This document shows positions 1 through 11,518 of a stretch of 33,268 nucleotides of DNA, one piece after another (the first letter of the stretch is position 1; the number at the start of each line of letters is the position of its first letter). The notes beneath the pieces were generated by a model. That model was not told where the DNA came from, did no database searches, and saw nothing but the letters and a program-made list of their open reading frames with translations. Origin of the DNA: Nephromyces sp. MM_2019 (lineage: Eukaryota > Apicomplexa > Aconoidasida > Nephromycida); assembly GCA_015657535.1 (NCBI GenBank), contig JADHZB010001290.1:5412-38679 (forward strand), written 5' to 3'. Position numbers and translations under genes: made by a program.

Positions 1-89
<89 letters not shown>
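1..89. repeat. (TG)n microsatellite at the window edge
   Basis: A pure TG dinucleotide run of at least 89 bases, starting outside the window. It lies downstream of the last visible ferlin donor at 468, so it is probably inside a ferlin intron, where the sense strand reads (CA)n. Confidence 0.97.
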
Positions 90-91
<2 letters not shown>

Positions 92-108
92 GGTGGAGTT
101 GAAGAGGG

Positions 109-144
109 GTGTGGACAGGGGTGTGGACAGGGGTGTGGAGAGGG
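109..144. repeat. 12-bp tandem repeat, 3 copies
   Basis: Three consecutive 12-base units of the form GTGTGGACAGGG; the third has GAG in place of CAG. The array joins directly onto the 27-bp minisatellite to its right. Confidence 0.9.
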
Positions 145-335
145 ATGTGTGTGAGTTTGTTTGGAGAGGGGGTGTGTGTGAGTTTGTTTGGAGAGGGGAT
201 GTGTGTGAGCTTGTTTGGAGAAGGGGTGTGTGTGAGTTTGTTTGGAGAGGGGGTGTGTGTGAGTTTGTATGGAGAGGGGATGTGTGTGAGTTTGTTTGGA
301 GAGGTGATGTGTGTGAGTTTGTTTGGAGAAGGGGG
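137..335. repeat. 27-bp minisatellite, about 7 copies
   Basis: Units beginning GGAGAGGGG and ending GAGTTTGTTT start at 137, 163, 190, 217, 244, 271, 298 and 325; the last copy is broken. The period is 27 except for the first unit, which is 26. Because 27 is a multiple of three, the array stays open in several frames and gives false 9-residue repeat proteins. It sits in the probable ferlin intron that starts at 467. Unit-to-unit changes are mostly G/A substitutions in the G run. Confidence 0.93.
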
Positions 336-467
336 TATATATTAAGGTGGATATGGGATTAAAGGTTTATACAGATAGGTATGGATGTATAAGTGGTTGT
401 GTGAAGATAAAAGTGTGTAAAGAGAAGTGAATGTGTGTGTATGTGTAATTAAAATAATTGTATAAAC

Positions 468-729
468 CTGCATGAGCCCAAGGCAATATCACCCCCGACC
501 ATCGATTGGCTTCGTGAATAGACTTCAATCTACACATCAAATATATAATTAAATTGTTTTTGCTCGTAAATGTGTGTAAATATATACAGTCTAATACCTA
601 AATATATTAATAAGAAATTAGTTAATGTAGGTGACAGTACACTCAGATGCATATATGTGTAATTTTTGTTTCATGTTAGTATTTCATATTTCCACTTATA
701 AATTATATATATATATATATTTATGTACG

Positions 730-769
<40 letters not shown>

Positions 770-3700
770 AGAGCGTTTGTGTTAACTTGTATATCTGGAG
801 CTAAGTTAATATTTGCGGGTAACATCAATTCGATTTCATAGGCTTCATAGAAGGCTGGGTTGAGTGTAGACTTGATAATACTTGTACGAATAGTGTGTCC
901 AGATAATATTATCTGTATAGAGTGTGTAAAAAATGTGTAAGATAATATTGGGTCAATGTGCAAAAAATAATATGAATAAAATTATTGGTATATAGGAGTA
1001 AATAAGACTTTTATAAGACCCAGAAAACATATATTAATATATATATTCCTTAAAAAATAACACATGTTTTTGTTCTATATTTGATCACATACACATTGAA
1101 AAAAAATCTAATTTCCAATGAATTATATTTTGTTTATGTGGTTGTATACATTGTTAGTATATTATGATTCTTGAAATATTTGTGATAATATGTCAATTCG
1201 TATATTAAAATCACGAATATATATTGGGATGTATATATAAATATATTTTGCGTTCAAACTATATCTATGCTAATGTATGTATATACATATGAGTTTGTGT
1301 TTTGTATGTATGTATATATATATAGATATGTGTGTGTGCATAAGAATTTCACCTTTAAATAAGGATTAGGAAAGGTATCAACAGCTATAGAAGGTAAATG
1401 TAAGCCTTCATATATATAGGCTCGAAAATAGAACCTAATTAAACAATAGATATGTTTAAATTGATGATAAAAATGATATTAAATAGTGTATAAAAATGTG
1501 TATATATTTATGTTCAGTGATATGTATAGTGGATGAATTTATAGGATATATCAATTAGTTTCTCTCTTTAATCTCTCTCTCTCTCAATCTCCCTTTCTCT
1601 AAATATTTATATATATATATATATATATATCACATCAATTTAAAATAGGTGTGTGAATGTACATTTATATATGTATAAATATATACATCACATACACACA
1701 CACACACACTCAATATAAATAAATCAAATTCAAAAAGTGTGTGTGTGAGTATACCTCTCAAGTGTGTAAATTAATCGTTCTGGCCGTGCAATATGAGTAG
1801 AAACTTGATTAAATAGAGAGATAGCAGCTAATAAAGCACCTGCATTTGTACTATCTACACTATTGAGTGTGTACCATTGTGGTCTACCCCTTGTATTCAT
1901 AAATGTTGATAAGGGTACCCTTACCCAAGCGACACGTTGCCAAGAAGAGGAAGATGAGAAGGAGATTGTAGGCATACCTATTTGAGGTAACGACACACCC
2001 CCTAACCAACCCACAGCCGCAGCAGCAGATGATTGGAGAGGCTCAGTAAGTAAATATAAGAATGCATCCCATTGTTCAGATTCTTCTGATTCTATTGCGT
2101 GTGTGTATGTGTGTTGTGTGTGTGTGTGTTGTGTGTGTGTGTTGTGTGTGTGTGTGTTGTGTGTGTGTGTGTTGTGCGTGTGTAGTGTGTGTGTGTATGT
2201 TGTGTGTGTGGATGTTGTGTGTTGTGTGGGGGGAATAAATGTTATGTATGTGTGTGTGACGTCAAGGCGAGTTAATATTAGGAATATTATGTATGTGTAT
2301 ATAGAAGTGAATGTATGTATAGAAGTAAGGCATATAAGTATATAGATAGATATAATGGTTATCATATACATAAAGATAAAGATATAAATGTATTAGATAT
2401 AATATGCGTATATATATACCAGGTAGATATAAAAGTAATTCCTCAAAACTGCCTATAGATTGATCAACAAGGTATGTACCCAGTTCATTAGGTATAAGAG
2501 GTAAAGATAAGAGTGAATGGGGGCCAATAACTAATTCAATGCGTATTTTATTTCCTGAAAATTTATTTGAAGCAGCCTCATATAAATCCATCCATAAATG
2601 AAATTCTAAATTAGATGGCTCAGAAATTGGACGTGCAATTGCTTGGCCTATTATAAGATGTGTGTAAAAATTATATATATATATATATATATAGTTTTAA
2701 AATATATATAATCTATTACACGCACATACACATACATACATATACATATACAAACGTATATGTATATATATACACATACACATTCATATACATATAGGCA
2801 CACATACACATATTCAAACATATATGTATATACACAAATACGCATGCACACACACATCTTAATATATAAATAAATAAATATATATATATATATATATATT
2901 TAAATAGAGTAAACCTTTGGCATGGGGGACTTGTACTTTGTTAGCTGAGGCACTAATAAGTAATCGACCACCGTAGGCATTTGGTTCTTTGGCCTCATCA
3001 CTCCCTATAATATTTTGAACTGCTCCAAGTACACCTATTATTAATTTATTTCATTTATACACATTTTATAGTATGTTTGCATAAATGAATTATATTATAT
3101 GAGGTGTGTGTAAGTTGTGTGTGTGAAATTATTTATGGGTAAGTTGTGTGTGTGAAATTCTTTATGGGTAAGTTGTTTGTGTGAAATCATTTTTGTGTAG
3201 TTGACTTGTGTGTGTGGACATATTTATGGGTGATTTATGTGTATTTACTATGTATATTAAATTGTTATGGGTAAACCAAATTTGTAAGTTAGATTTAAAT
3301 TGATTAACTCGATATGTAAATTATTTTGATAAATTAGAAAAAAATAAGGATTCGTAATTTTTTAATTAAGATTAAGTCGTTAAATATTAAATATATACAT
3401 ATTTATATATATGTAGCCAATGTGTGATATGGGACGTATTAATTGAGGTTTATTTGTGTGTATTTACATAGGAGTAATGTCATGATTAAAGTTTCAATGT
3501 TCATAGTAATGTGTATATATATACTTAGCCTTATAAATAGCTGCTTCAAATTATGTGCAACTAGGATTATCTATTCTGTCTATATAACTATGTGTATCAC
3601 TTTGTGTGTCACTATGTGTGTCACTGTGTGTGTCACTGTGTGTGTCACTGTGTGTATCATTATATGTGTCACTGTGTGTGTCACTGTGTGTATCATTGTA

Positions 3701-6172
3701 TGTGTCAGTGTATACATCAGTGTGTATAGAGCTGTATTTATAATTGTGTGTATCAGTTGTGTGTATCATTGTGTATATCGTTGAGTGTGAGGTTACCTTC
3801 AGAGCCTGATCTCCAATAAAAGTTAAACCAGCGGGGTGTTAATTCATTTTTTATTAATTCGAAAAAATCAAAAACAATACTATTTATGAGTGTGCCATTT
3901 GTCTCTCCGTTCCATAATTCAACAATAATATTTCCATCCTGGAATGTTTAAAATTTCAATGTTTTTAAACAAGAGCGAAAAGAAAATATAGGAATAAAAT
4001 GTGTGTATAAATAACACACAAAATCAAATGTGAACGTAATGGATCCGAATATATATAGGTAGCAAATAAAATATATGCATGTGTTTAGTATTTTTTATAC
4101 ACATTGAACACAAAATCTATTTTGTTGAAGTAATTAACAATGTGTATGTATAGTGCTAATGTACACACGAGGCAAAAGAGTTTACACGTGTGTTGAAAAA
4201 AATGGAGTTTAACTCAGCTCTCTAATTACTATTATATTAAGTACACTTAGAAAATGTGATTGAAGATGAATAGATATGGTTTGGGTATTGATAGTAAAGT
4301 AGAGCATATATACATATATAAGCATATAGTTAGTTGGCTACAATCACACGTAAAAATTTAATAGTAGATCATTATATACAGTTGCCTATCAGATTGTCCA
4401 ATAGCACACATACGTAACCACAAGCATATAATTACAAACACACACAAAATTATAAACTAATAATCACACACAAGCACACACGCACGCACAAAACAGACTC
4501 ATAGACTTATATATATATATGTGTAAACAAGTTTATTACATGGCAGGGTATGTATGAGGGTAATCGAATAGTTGTGTTCCAATCTGGGTTTGGGTCTTTG
4601 ATTGTTTTTGTTCGTTCTTTGGTGGCTGAGTGTCTGACCTATGGTTTAAGTGTTTAGATAATTAAAAATGTGTGTAATTATGTTTCAAGTCTTACACATT
4701 GGTTTTAGGATTATTTAAGACGCGTGTATACAAACTTAGGCCTTCAAAAGAATTTTTTATTAATAACGTGTTTAGAAAAATATGATTGATGAATATCAAT
4801 CATATATCCAGTTTAACAATACATGCAAACACACAACTCTTTGGATATATATGAAAAAATAGGGTGTTTTTCTTACAGTTACAAATGGCTCCAATGAATT
4901 GGCTATCCCACCTAGGATAGGTATATCTTGTCCCTTGTGTATATTTACACACAGATTATAAAAAGTGACTTTTAACTCTGGAGCTGAGGCTATACGAGTT
5001 GTATCACCCTCTGCAATACTGCTTAAACTCTCATCAATCAAAGGAACAGAATCACCAGGCCCAAATACTCCCACAGTCATTAACACAATACCCTATTAAT
5101 GTGTATATACATACAATATTTCAAAAAGGCATAATAAAATGTATTATATACCATATAGATGTATTTGAATGAATTCAATTTATGTACAAGTGGTGTATAT
5201 CTCATGTATATAAAGCTTAAATTTGTAAATAAAACTATATATTCTTTTAAGATCTGTGTGTAGTCATGAAAGTTTTGTAGCCTACTCAAAAAGTGTTTAG
5301 TTTATATACAAGCTTGAACAATTCTTTAACCGTATATACATCATGTTTAATTTTATGAATATTTGAGATAAATCATGTGAGTAATGAAACAACTGTATAA
5401 TGATATTCATTTTTCAATTTTAAACCTAAATGCCATTAAAGGTAGAGCATTTAGATTTCTAGTTGAAACCTGATACCTTTGCACACACGTAGTTATATAT
5501 ACACCCGTTTATGAAACAGCACACTCTTACACCCTCTTATAAATAAGCATACACATGTAAGTAATTTATCCTCAAACATGCACCATGCACCTTTATGAGG
5601 AATTGTGTAATAATAGATTTAGTCATTATAGCCCCCTAAAATTATATAACCTATTACAATTTGGCAACTTGAGCACACTAAATTACATATATACCCTCAC
5701 TACATCACACAAAAACATACAAAACAACCTTCTAAAAATTACATACACACAAGTACATAACAGACTCACACATAATTTAACTTACGACTGTCTCGGCAGG
5801 TAGATCGGGGTGAAGTAATCGAACCCATTGCCTAAACACCCAGTGTTGAGGTTTACTATAGATATATTTCAGGCTAAAGGCATAAGACCCAATTAGTGCA
5901 GACTGTATGATATATTTATGATACACATTGACTTCAATAACAGAGCTATTAAATTCATCGGCCGTCAATGTTGCTGGGAAATTAAATGACTCATTTATAA
6001 TAGCTGAAGAAACCTGGGACTTCTTAACACTTGATTTTGTAATATCTTTGAACGTTACATCAATATAAGGATTAGGGATCATTTCTTTGCCTGCGGGTAA
6101 CTCCCTAAAAAGTAGGTCCTTTACCTCATGGATATCTACCCTAACGGTATACTGTATAGCTCGGAGTGCCAT
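468..6172 (-). CDS. Ferlin family protein, 5' part (10 exons, runs off left edge)
   Basis: Ferlins are multi-C2, C-terminally membrane-anchored proteins that drive calcium-dependent vesicle fusion; in apicomplexans they are needed for microneme and rhoptry secretion. Minus-strand exons: 6172-5786, 5092-4877, 4638-4540, 3938-3797, 3034-2915, 2647-2420, 2091-1755, 1434-1353, 912-787, 529-468. All junctions are GT-AG and every phase agrees, giving about 600 residues. A first C2 domain (about residues 5-130) starts IQYTVRVDIHEVKDL and ends in a segment with HWVFRQWVRL. GVFGPGDSVP follows, matching the ferlin pattern GxxxGPGD. A second C2 spans about residues 160-270 (EPFVT, KDPNPDWN, VELWNG, RWFNFYW). 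A middle part holds YGGRLLISASA, FHLWMDLYEAAS, WVRVPLSTF and GRPQWYTLN. A third C2 starts at about 510 (FYFRAYIYEGLHLPS, NPYLK, SIIKSTLNPAF, IEVYSRSQ). The remaining C2 domains and membrane anchor must lie beyond base 1. The start is the ATG at 6172. Family assignment is strong; which ferlin it is, and the exact exon ends, are less sure. Confidence 0.88.
700..769. repeat. (AT)n-(TG)n compound microsatellite
   Basis: AT runs near 702-720 and 730-754, followed by a TG run at about 755-769. They lie in the ferlin intron between the exons ending at 787 and starting at 529. The sense strand begins with a CA run about 16 bases after the donor and then turns into TA repeats. Confidence 0.85.
1690..1752. 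repeat. (CA)n / (GT)n inverted pair next to a ferlin donor site
   Basis: A CA run at about 1690-1709 is followed roughly 27 bases later by a GT run at about 1737-1748. They can pair as a stem of about 12 bp. The minus-strand ferlin donor (GTATAC at 1754-1749) directly abuts the right arm. Confidence 0.6.
2098..2235. repeat. Interrupted (TG)n array with TTG spacers
   Basis: TG runs of about 8-12 bases are separated by TTG interruptions. The array lies in the ferlin intron between the exons ending at 2420 and starting at 2091. On the sense strand it is a CA-rich tract running up to the acceptor ACGCAATAG, so it occupies the usual polypyrimidine position. It also extends a false open frame upstream of the true exon. 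Confidence 0.85.
2671..2900. repeat. TA and CA/TA-rich simple sequence in ferlin intron
   Basis: An (AT)n run at about 2671-2694 is followed by mixed ACATAC/TATACA sequence to about 2855 and a second (AT)n run at about 2877-2900. The whole stretch is inside the intron between the exons at 3034-2915 and 2647-2420. The open frame across it on the minus strand is repeat-derived, not a gene. Confidence 0.8.
3105..3235. repeat. 29-bp tandem repeat, 3 good copies plus decayed ones
   Basis: Units beginning AAGTTGTGTGTGTGAAATT and ending TTTATGGGT start at 3112, 3141 and 3170, exactly 29 bases apart; diverged copies continue to about 3235. The array lies in the large 762-base ferlin intron (3796-3035), about 70 bases upstream, in the sense direction, of the next acceptor. 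Confidence 0.82.
3590..3780. repeat. 12-bp minisatellite, about 14 imperfect copies
   Basis: Repeats of the type CACTGTGTGTGT, with variants CATTATATGTGT and CAGTGTATACAT. The array starts only about 16 bases inside the ferlin donor at 3796 and fills the 5' part of that intron in the sense direction. The period is a multiple of three, so it reads open on both strands; I do not treat those frames as coding. Confidence 0.85.
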
Positions 6173-9100
6173 GATAAGTTAAAAATATAGTAAATTTGAT
6201 GCTGCTCAGTGTGGTGTGACGCAGAGTGGACAGATTGTAGGTTTAAAGCAGCAGTTACACACACTCGTGCTATGTGACTTGGAGTGAGGCTGTTGTTTGT
6301 TATAGTTATTATTACTCATGCAGTGTGGTGTAAATTGAAGTAGTGCTATTGATAGTTATAATAAGTACTACATACACACCAGTAGTGTGGGATGAATACA
6401 GATTTTAAACACGAGTGTGGCATATATAAAGACACATTAACCTCATTTTTATATACACATTGTCTTATACCTAATCGAATTGTTTCGTAAAATACATACA
6501 CTAACAAATCGTGTATTGTGATAGATATACCTTATTTATACATTATAGTTTTAAAACATATACTATGAATAGTTTATTATGAACAAATGTGTATTAATTT
6601 ATACTCAATCTAATGGCTTACTAAATATGTCATTGACACATTGAATATTTGTATAAAATACTGTAATCCAACCTAGTAACAATTAGATAAGCCTTAAAAA
6701 ATTATCTATTACATGAAAAGCTATTATATAAACACACAAACTAAACCATAAGAAATGAGTCAATGGTCACCTATAATACCTACATCCCTCAGAATTGAGA
6801 TATAATTATATAGAATTGAGTTAAGAATTGTATACAAGTTCTCTAATATGCACAGATATGCTCTCACTTAACCATGCTCAAATAGAGGTGGAGATACATT
6901 CAAATATAGGTAAATTGTATACACAAATAAAAAGATAAAAATTATCTCAAATAACATTTCATATATACTCGACTAAATTGATATATACAATTATATAAAA
7001 AATATATGCCCATAAAAGTTCAAGTGAAAGTGCACAAACCCGCTAAATTTAAGACACGCATATACACTCAAAAGTGTGATATTTAAATGCACACACACAA
7101 CAACTGACCTAGCTTGCATATTATCTAGCCTAGGTGACTTGGTTATATATTTTATTATTCTAAAACAACCACATATATTTATTTCAACACAACAAATGAG
7201 AAAATTTATGTTGTAATTTTTTTTTCAGTTTCAATTAACATCTATTAAGTATTATAGAATTTAAAGGATATAGAAAAGGTTTAAATAAGTATAATTAATT
7301 ATTTACATGAAAAAAAGGAAAATTAAAAAATTAAGTAAGATAAATTGAGATGTCTAATATATACATAGATATTTCTTCAAATTTGATTTAGCATTAAACG
7401 TTCTCAAAACTAAAACGTATAAAATTAAACACTTCAGCGAAACTGAGTCTGTCATTTAATTTTATTAGTATTTTTGTATAACAACAATTTACTATTAGAT
7501 TTAAATTATGTGAATTTATAATGCCTTTGTTCAACACTAAACTCAAGTTTGAGTGCTAAACACTTTAATATTTTATGATTGGGTTATGAAGTTATTATTT
7601 TATGTTTGGGTTAGTGTGTTACGAGTGAATGATTGGGTTTGTGTGGAAGTACATCACGAGATCATTGTTGGGTGTGTGTGATGCATAATACTATCAGTTT
7701 ATGTCTATGGTGAATAAACTTATTAGTGGGAATTTGTGCATAGAGTGCTGAATTATATAATCTTGTTAAAATATTTGTAGGACTTAATTGTTATGTGGGG
7801 GGGTCTGTTAAACACAAGTTTGTTTGGGTGTGTAGCAAGTAATCATGTTTGAGCATGTGAGTTTACTACTAGGGATAGCTTTACTAGCAACAGTTTGTTT
7901 GTGTATGTATGACAACAAATTAATAGGAATATAAGTATATATGATAATCATAAAGGTATCATTCTTAAGCCAATATAAAATTTAATTTGCCAATTTATTA
8001 TGAATCCATTTGGTATTTTCTTTTACATATTTGAATGATATTTTAACTTGTGAAACAAAATGTGAATATTTAAGTTTTAAATGTGTGTTCCAATTACCTG
8101 CTTAAGTAGGTATTTCTGTTTTGTTGCTACTTGATTTATTATAAATGCTTTAATTATTATCACCTACTTAATTATGCATTTGTGTGCATACATAACAGTT
8201 GTTTGAGTTGCTATATCTAATTGCTGTTTTTAATAGGTTCAAATTTTGCCTAATTTTTTTGTATTTATGATAATATAATTTAATTAGCTTTTTCGATTAC
8301 TCAAATTGAAATTTACTGGCCACACATTGCAAAGAGTTTAATAAATGCTTAAAATTACTCACCACTAAAATTATTTCTTTAAGGAAAGACAAAATTTGCA
8401 ACCTTTTGCAAAATTATATATTAGCACCATATAGCTCAAAAATTGCAAGAGCGATAATGCACACTCATTAAAATTATATAAAGTTAATCAATTAAGACGT
8501 TTTTATACATTTTGCGAAACCAATTTGTGATGCTAAATCTATGTCTTACTGTAAATGTGATATCTTATTTTTAAACGAAATATAGTAAATGTTGGATGAT
8601 TTTTATTGAAAGTGTAAGGTTAATTTTATAATAACAGCATTTATTGGCTAAGTTTACCATCATTTTTATACAAGCCTGTGTATAATAAAAATATCACTAA
8701 TACATTTTATTTTGTGCCACCTAAATATTCTACATAATATCACCTATTTAAATATGATGCACATCCTAATAACTATAATAATTTGTCTTTAGTATTTGAA
8801 AATTATAAGTATGAAACTCATCATCAAACATTATTTTAAAAAGTGACAATAAAAAAAACTAGAATCCCTTTCAAGTCTACACACATTATATGTATCCTGC
8901 TACATATTAGCTTACTAGTTATGAAGGTATATAAAGATTTTGTGGAATTGAAATTATTTTAGAGAATCTATTAAAGTGCTATTACATATGATCAATACAC
9001 GCATACGGGGCAGTGGCACCTACATAGAACGTGTTTGCAAGCAACCTAATTAATTAAAGAATACAACTCGATATGAGTGAAACATGACTCTTCTATTTGT

Positions 9101-11518
9101 TGAGTGACTCTTGCACCAATTGATTGTAACATATTTAAGTATGTTATCATGTGTTCATCTCTCTATGTCACATACCTAAAGGATCTACATGAATGCCTAT
9201 ATATTTAAAGCGCAATCATTAAGATGTACGATTGCTATTGGTGAGGTGTGTTATGCACTTGGTGGCTTTTTTTGGTAGGTGTAAAGTTTGTAAATTTTTT
9301 AGAAGTACATAGGGGTTAATTTGTGTCGTGTAACTTCAGCATTGTTTCACAATTTGGTATTTTCTTCTGAAAGTCATTATAGTTAATCATTGAAAATGTA
9401 ACACAAGTGAAAACAAGCAAAATTATACTAACTTCATATTCTTAGTGCACACACACTTGTATGCTTTCACTGTTGTATTTTACTAAGTGCATATAATCGA
9501 TGCAAAAGCACTATTGGGATAGTGTTTTCAAAATGTTTTGACACCTATACTTGGCTTATTAGTCAAAAACTAACCAGATTTACATGATAGTAACTAGTCT
9601 GCATAACATCAATTCCACAGTTCACGTGCGTATTATTTCATATCAGCTCTAAATATGCACACAATATGAGATCCACGAACTCATATCGATAGATGTAAAT
9701 AAATATATCAATTAAAATTTATATGGGTAAGCATTTAAACATGTATATATATCATTTTGATATCGTTGCTACATAGGTGAATATGTATGTTAAGTTAAAA
9801 AATCATGTATTGGTGTATGTATGCCAATCTAACTATGCCAACTCAACTTCATTTATAGGTGCTTATATATCTAAAACCACTTTCAATTTTATGCATATTT
9901 ATTTCACTATGTACCTAATCTCTAGAATCGATTCATATACGCAAATTGATTGAAATGTATTACGTCTAAAAATAAATCTTAAATGAGTAATAAATACATA
10001 TCTTCATTAAGAAATTCACTCAGATGGTTTAGTTTATAACACTAAAAATTTTAATAATTATTATCTAGATTTTTAAATTTTATAAAAGGCACAACAAAAT
10101 TTACAAATATCAAACCACAAAAATTCATAAACTTTGTGGACACTCTAGGTATAAAAATCTAAGACGATGTTGCTGTTCTATGTTTTTAATATAATTTATT
10201 AAAAAAACACCTCTGAACACACGAACTCTTTAAATTATCTAGATAGAACTAAAGGATAGTCATAAAAGTCATAACTTTATCTTAAAATATGTTAGATTTT
10301 CACAAATTTACTAAATGGAGTTAGTCAACAAAATGCTACCTATATATTTAGATAATCTTTAGGAATTAATCTCAACAAGCAGCTTAGTTTCCATACAACA
10401 TGTTGAATAATTATGTGTGCCCCTTCCCCTACAACGTTTCAGCATCCATATTAGACAAAAATACTTAGAACATTTATATATACACATTTAAAGTACTTGA
10501 ATTCCCTAATGCGGTAGCACATTTACTACATCTATTCTACAACAATTCCAACTATTATTATAAGCAAGAAAAGGTATGAGCAAAATTTCCAAATCATTAA
10601 CGAAAATAACAATACAAAAACCGCAGTTAGAAATTTTGCTAATTTCCTATAATAAATCTAAACAATCTATTTGAAAATAATTTTATCCTCGTATTTAACA
10701 AAATCAGTATATATTATACATCCCTACATATATAATTTTCTTTCCACTCATACTTGTAACTTGTATGAATAATCATTTACCCCGAGTTAATTCAAATTAT
10801 TTTTATTTCTCACCCACTTTTAAACTATCTATAATCACTATTGTAATCACTCTCTAAACGAGCTATTTCGATATTGATAACAAATTAATAACAAACTAAC
10901 ATCTAATAAGAAGGTTAAAGTGAATACAAAACAGATCTATAACAAAAATATTGCTTATAATTTCCCCTTCATACTTTGATACTATTTACTCCTAACCAGC
11001 GCAAGTTTTATCAAAGAAATTTTAACAGTAGAAATCCTGACATATCAACCGGTAAAATTCTTGATTTCTTTTCTATTTGATCTTCAATAGCTAACACTTA
11101 ATTTCTCACAATAAAACGATTTTCTTAATCACTAAGAATGAACTATAATGCGCCATAAGACTACCTCATTCTCGAGAAACTGCATTTTAGATAGTATATC
11201 CCCTCCAGGTATAGATATTTTTTGCAACACGTCTCTACTACCCTGTTGAAACAAATGATATCAATTTGCATATAGAGGGTGTGAATCATAAGTATTTTTA
11301 GCACCTCACCTATCTCAATGAAAAAAATAGATCCTTCTGGAACAGAACCTGAAGCAGCATAGTTCTATTTCCCAGTAAGAGATATCCAAATTTTTGAAAG
11401 TAAGCAGCCAGTTTTCTAAAGGGCCAATTATAAATATATTTAAGTTTTCCTAGCTATAATCTCTCACTCGAGAACCTTAGTTATTTTTATTTATTGAAAA
11501 TTTTATTTGCTATGATCG
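6173..11518. other. 5.3 kb spacer between divergent genes, no gene recognised
   Basis: This stretch lies upstream of both the ferlin gene (minus) and the J-domain gene (plus), so it should hold both promoters and 5' UTRs. I see no long open frame, no convincing exon and no tRNA or rRNA. Composition shifts along it: about 6180-6470 and 7550-9400 are T/G-rich on the plus strand, while about 9600-11350 is A/C-rich. A short exon or an unstructured non-coding RNA could have been missed. Confidence 0.6.

Noticed and set aside
6..362. Open frames giving Cys/Val and GEGVCVSLF-type repeat proteins
   Set aside because: They are translations of (TG)n and the 27-bp minisatellite; periods divisible by three keep any frame open, and the region lies in a probable ferlin intron.
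2103..2371. His/Thr-rich and Cys/Val-rich open frames at the TG array
   Set aside because: Microsatellite translations; only the part below 2092 on the minus strand is ferlin coding sequence.
3105..3235. Possible CRISPR-like array of 29-bp repeats
   Set aside because: The copies are directly adjacent with no spacers, have TG-rich low complexity, and sit in a eukaryotic intron.
3443..3784. Open frames on both strands across the 12-bp repeat
   Set aside because: Repeat-derived (Thr/Asp/His/Ser or Val/Cys periodic peptides) and inside a phase-confirmed ferlin intron.
8990..9060. Slightly GC-richer patch that might be a tRNA or snRNA
   Set aside because: No GTTCGA-type T-loop, no cloverleaf stems and no U6-like ACAGAGA box could be found by eye.
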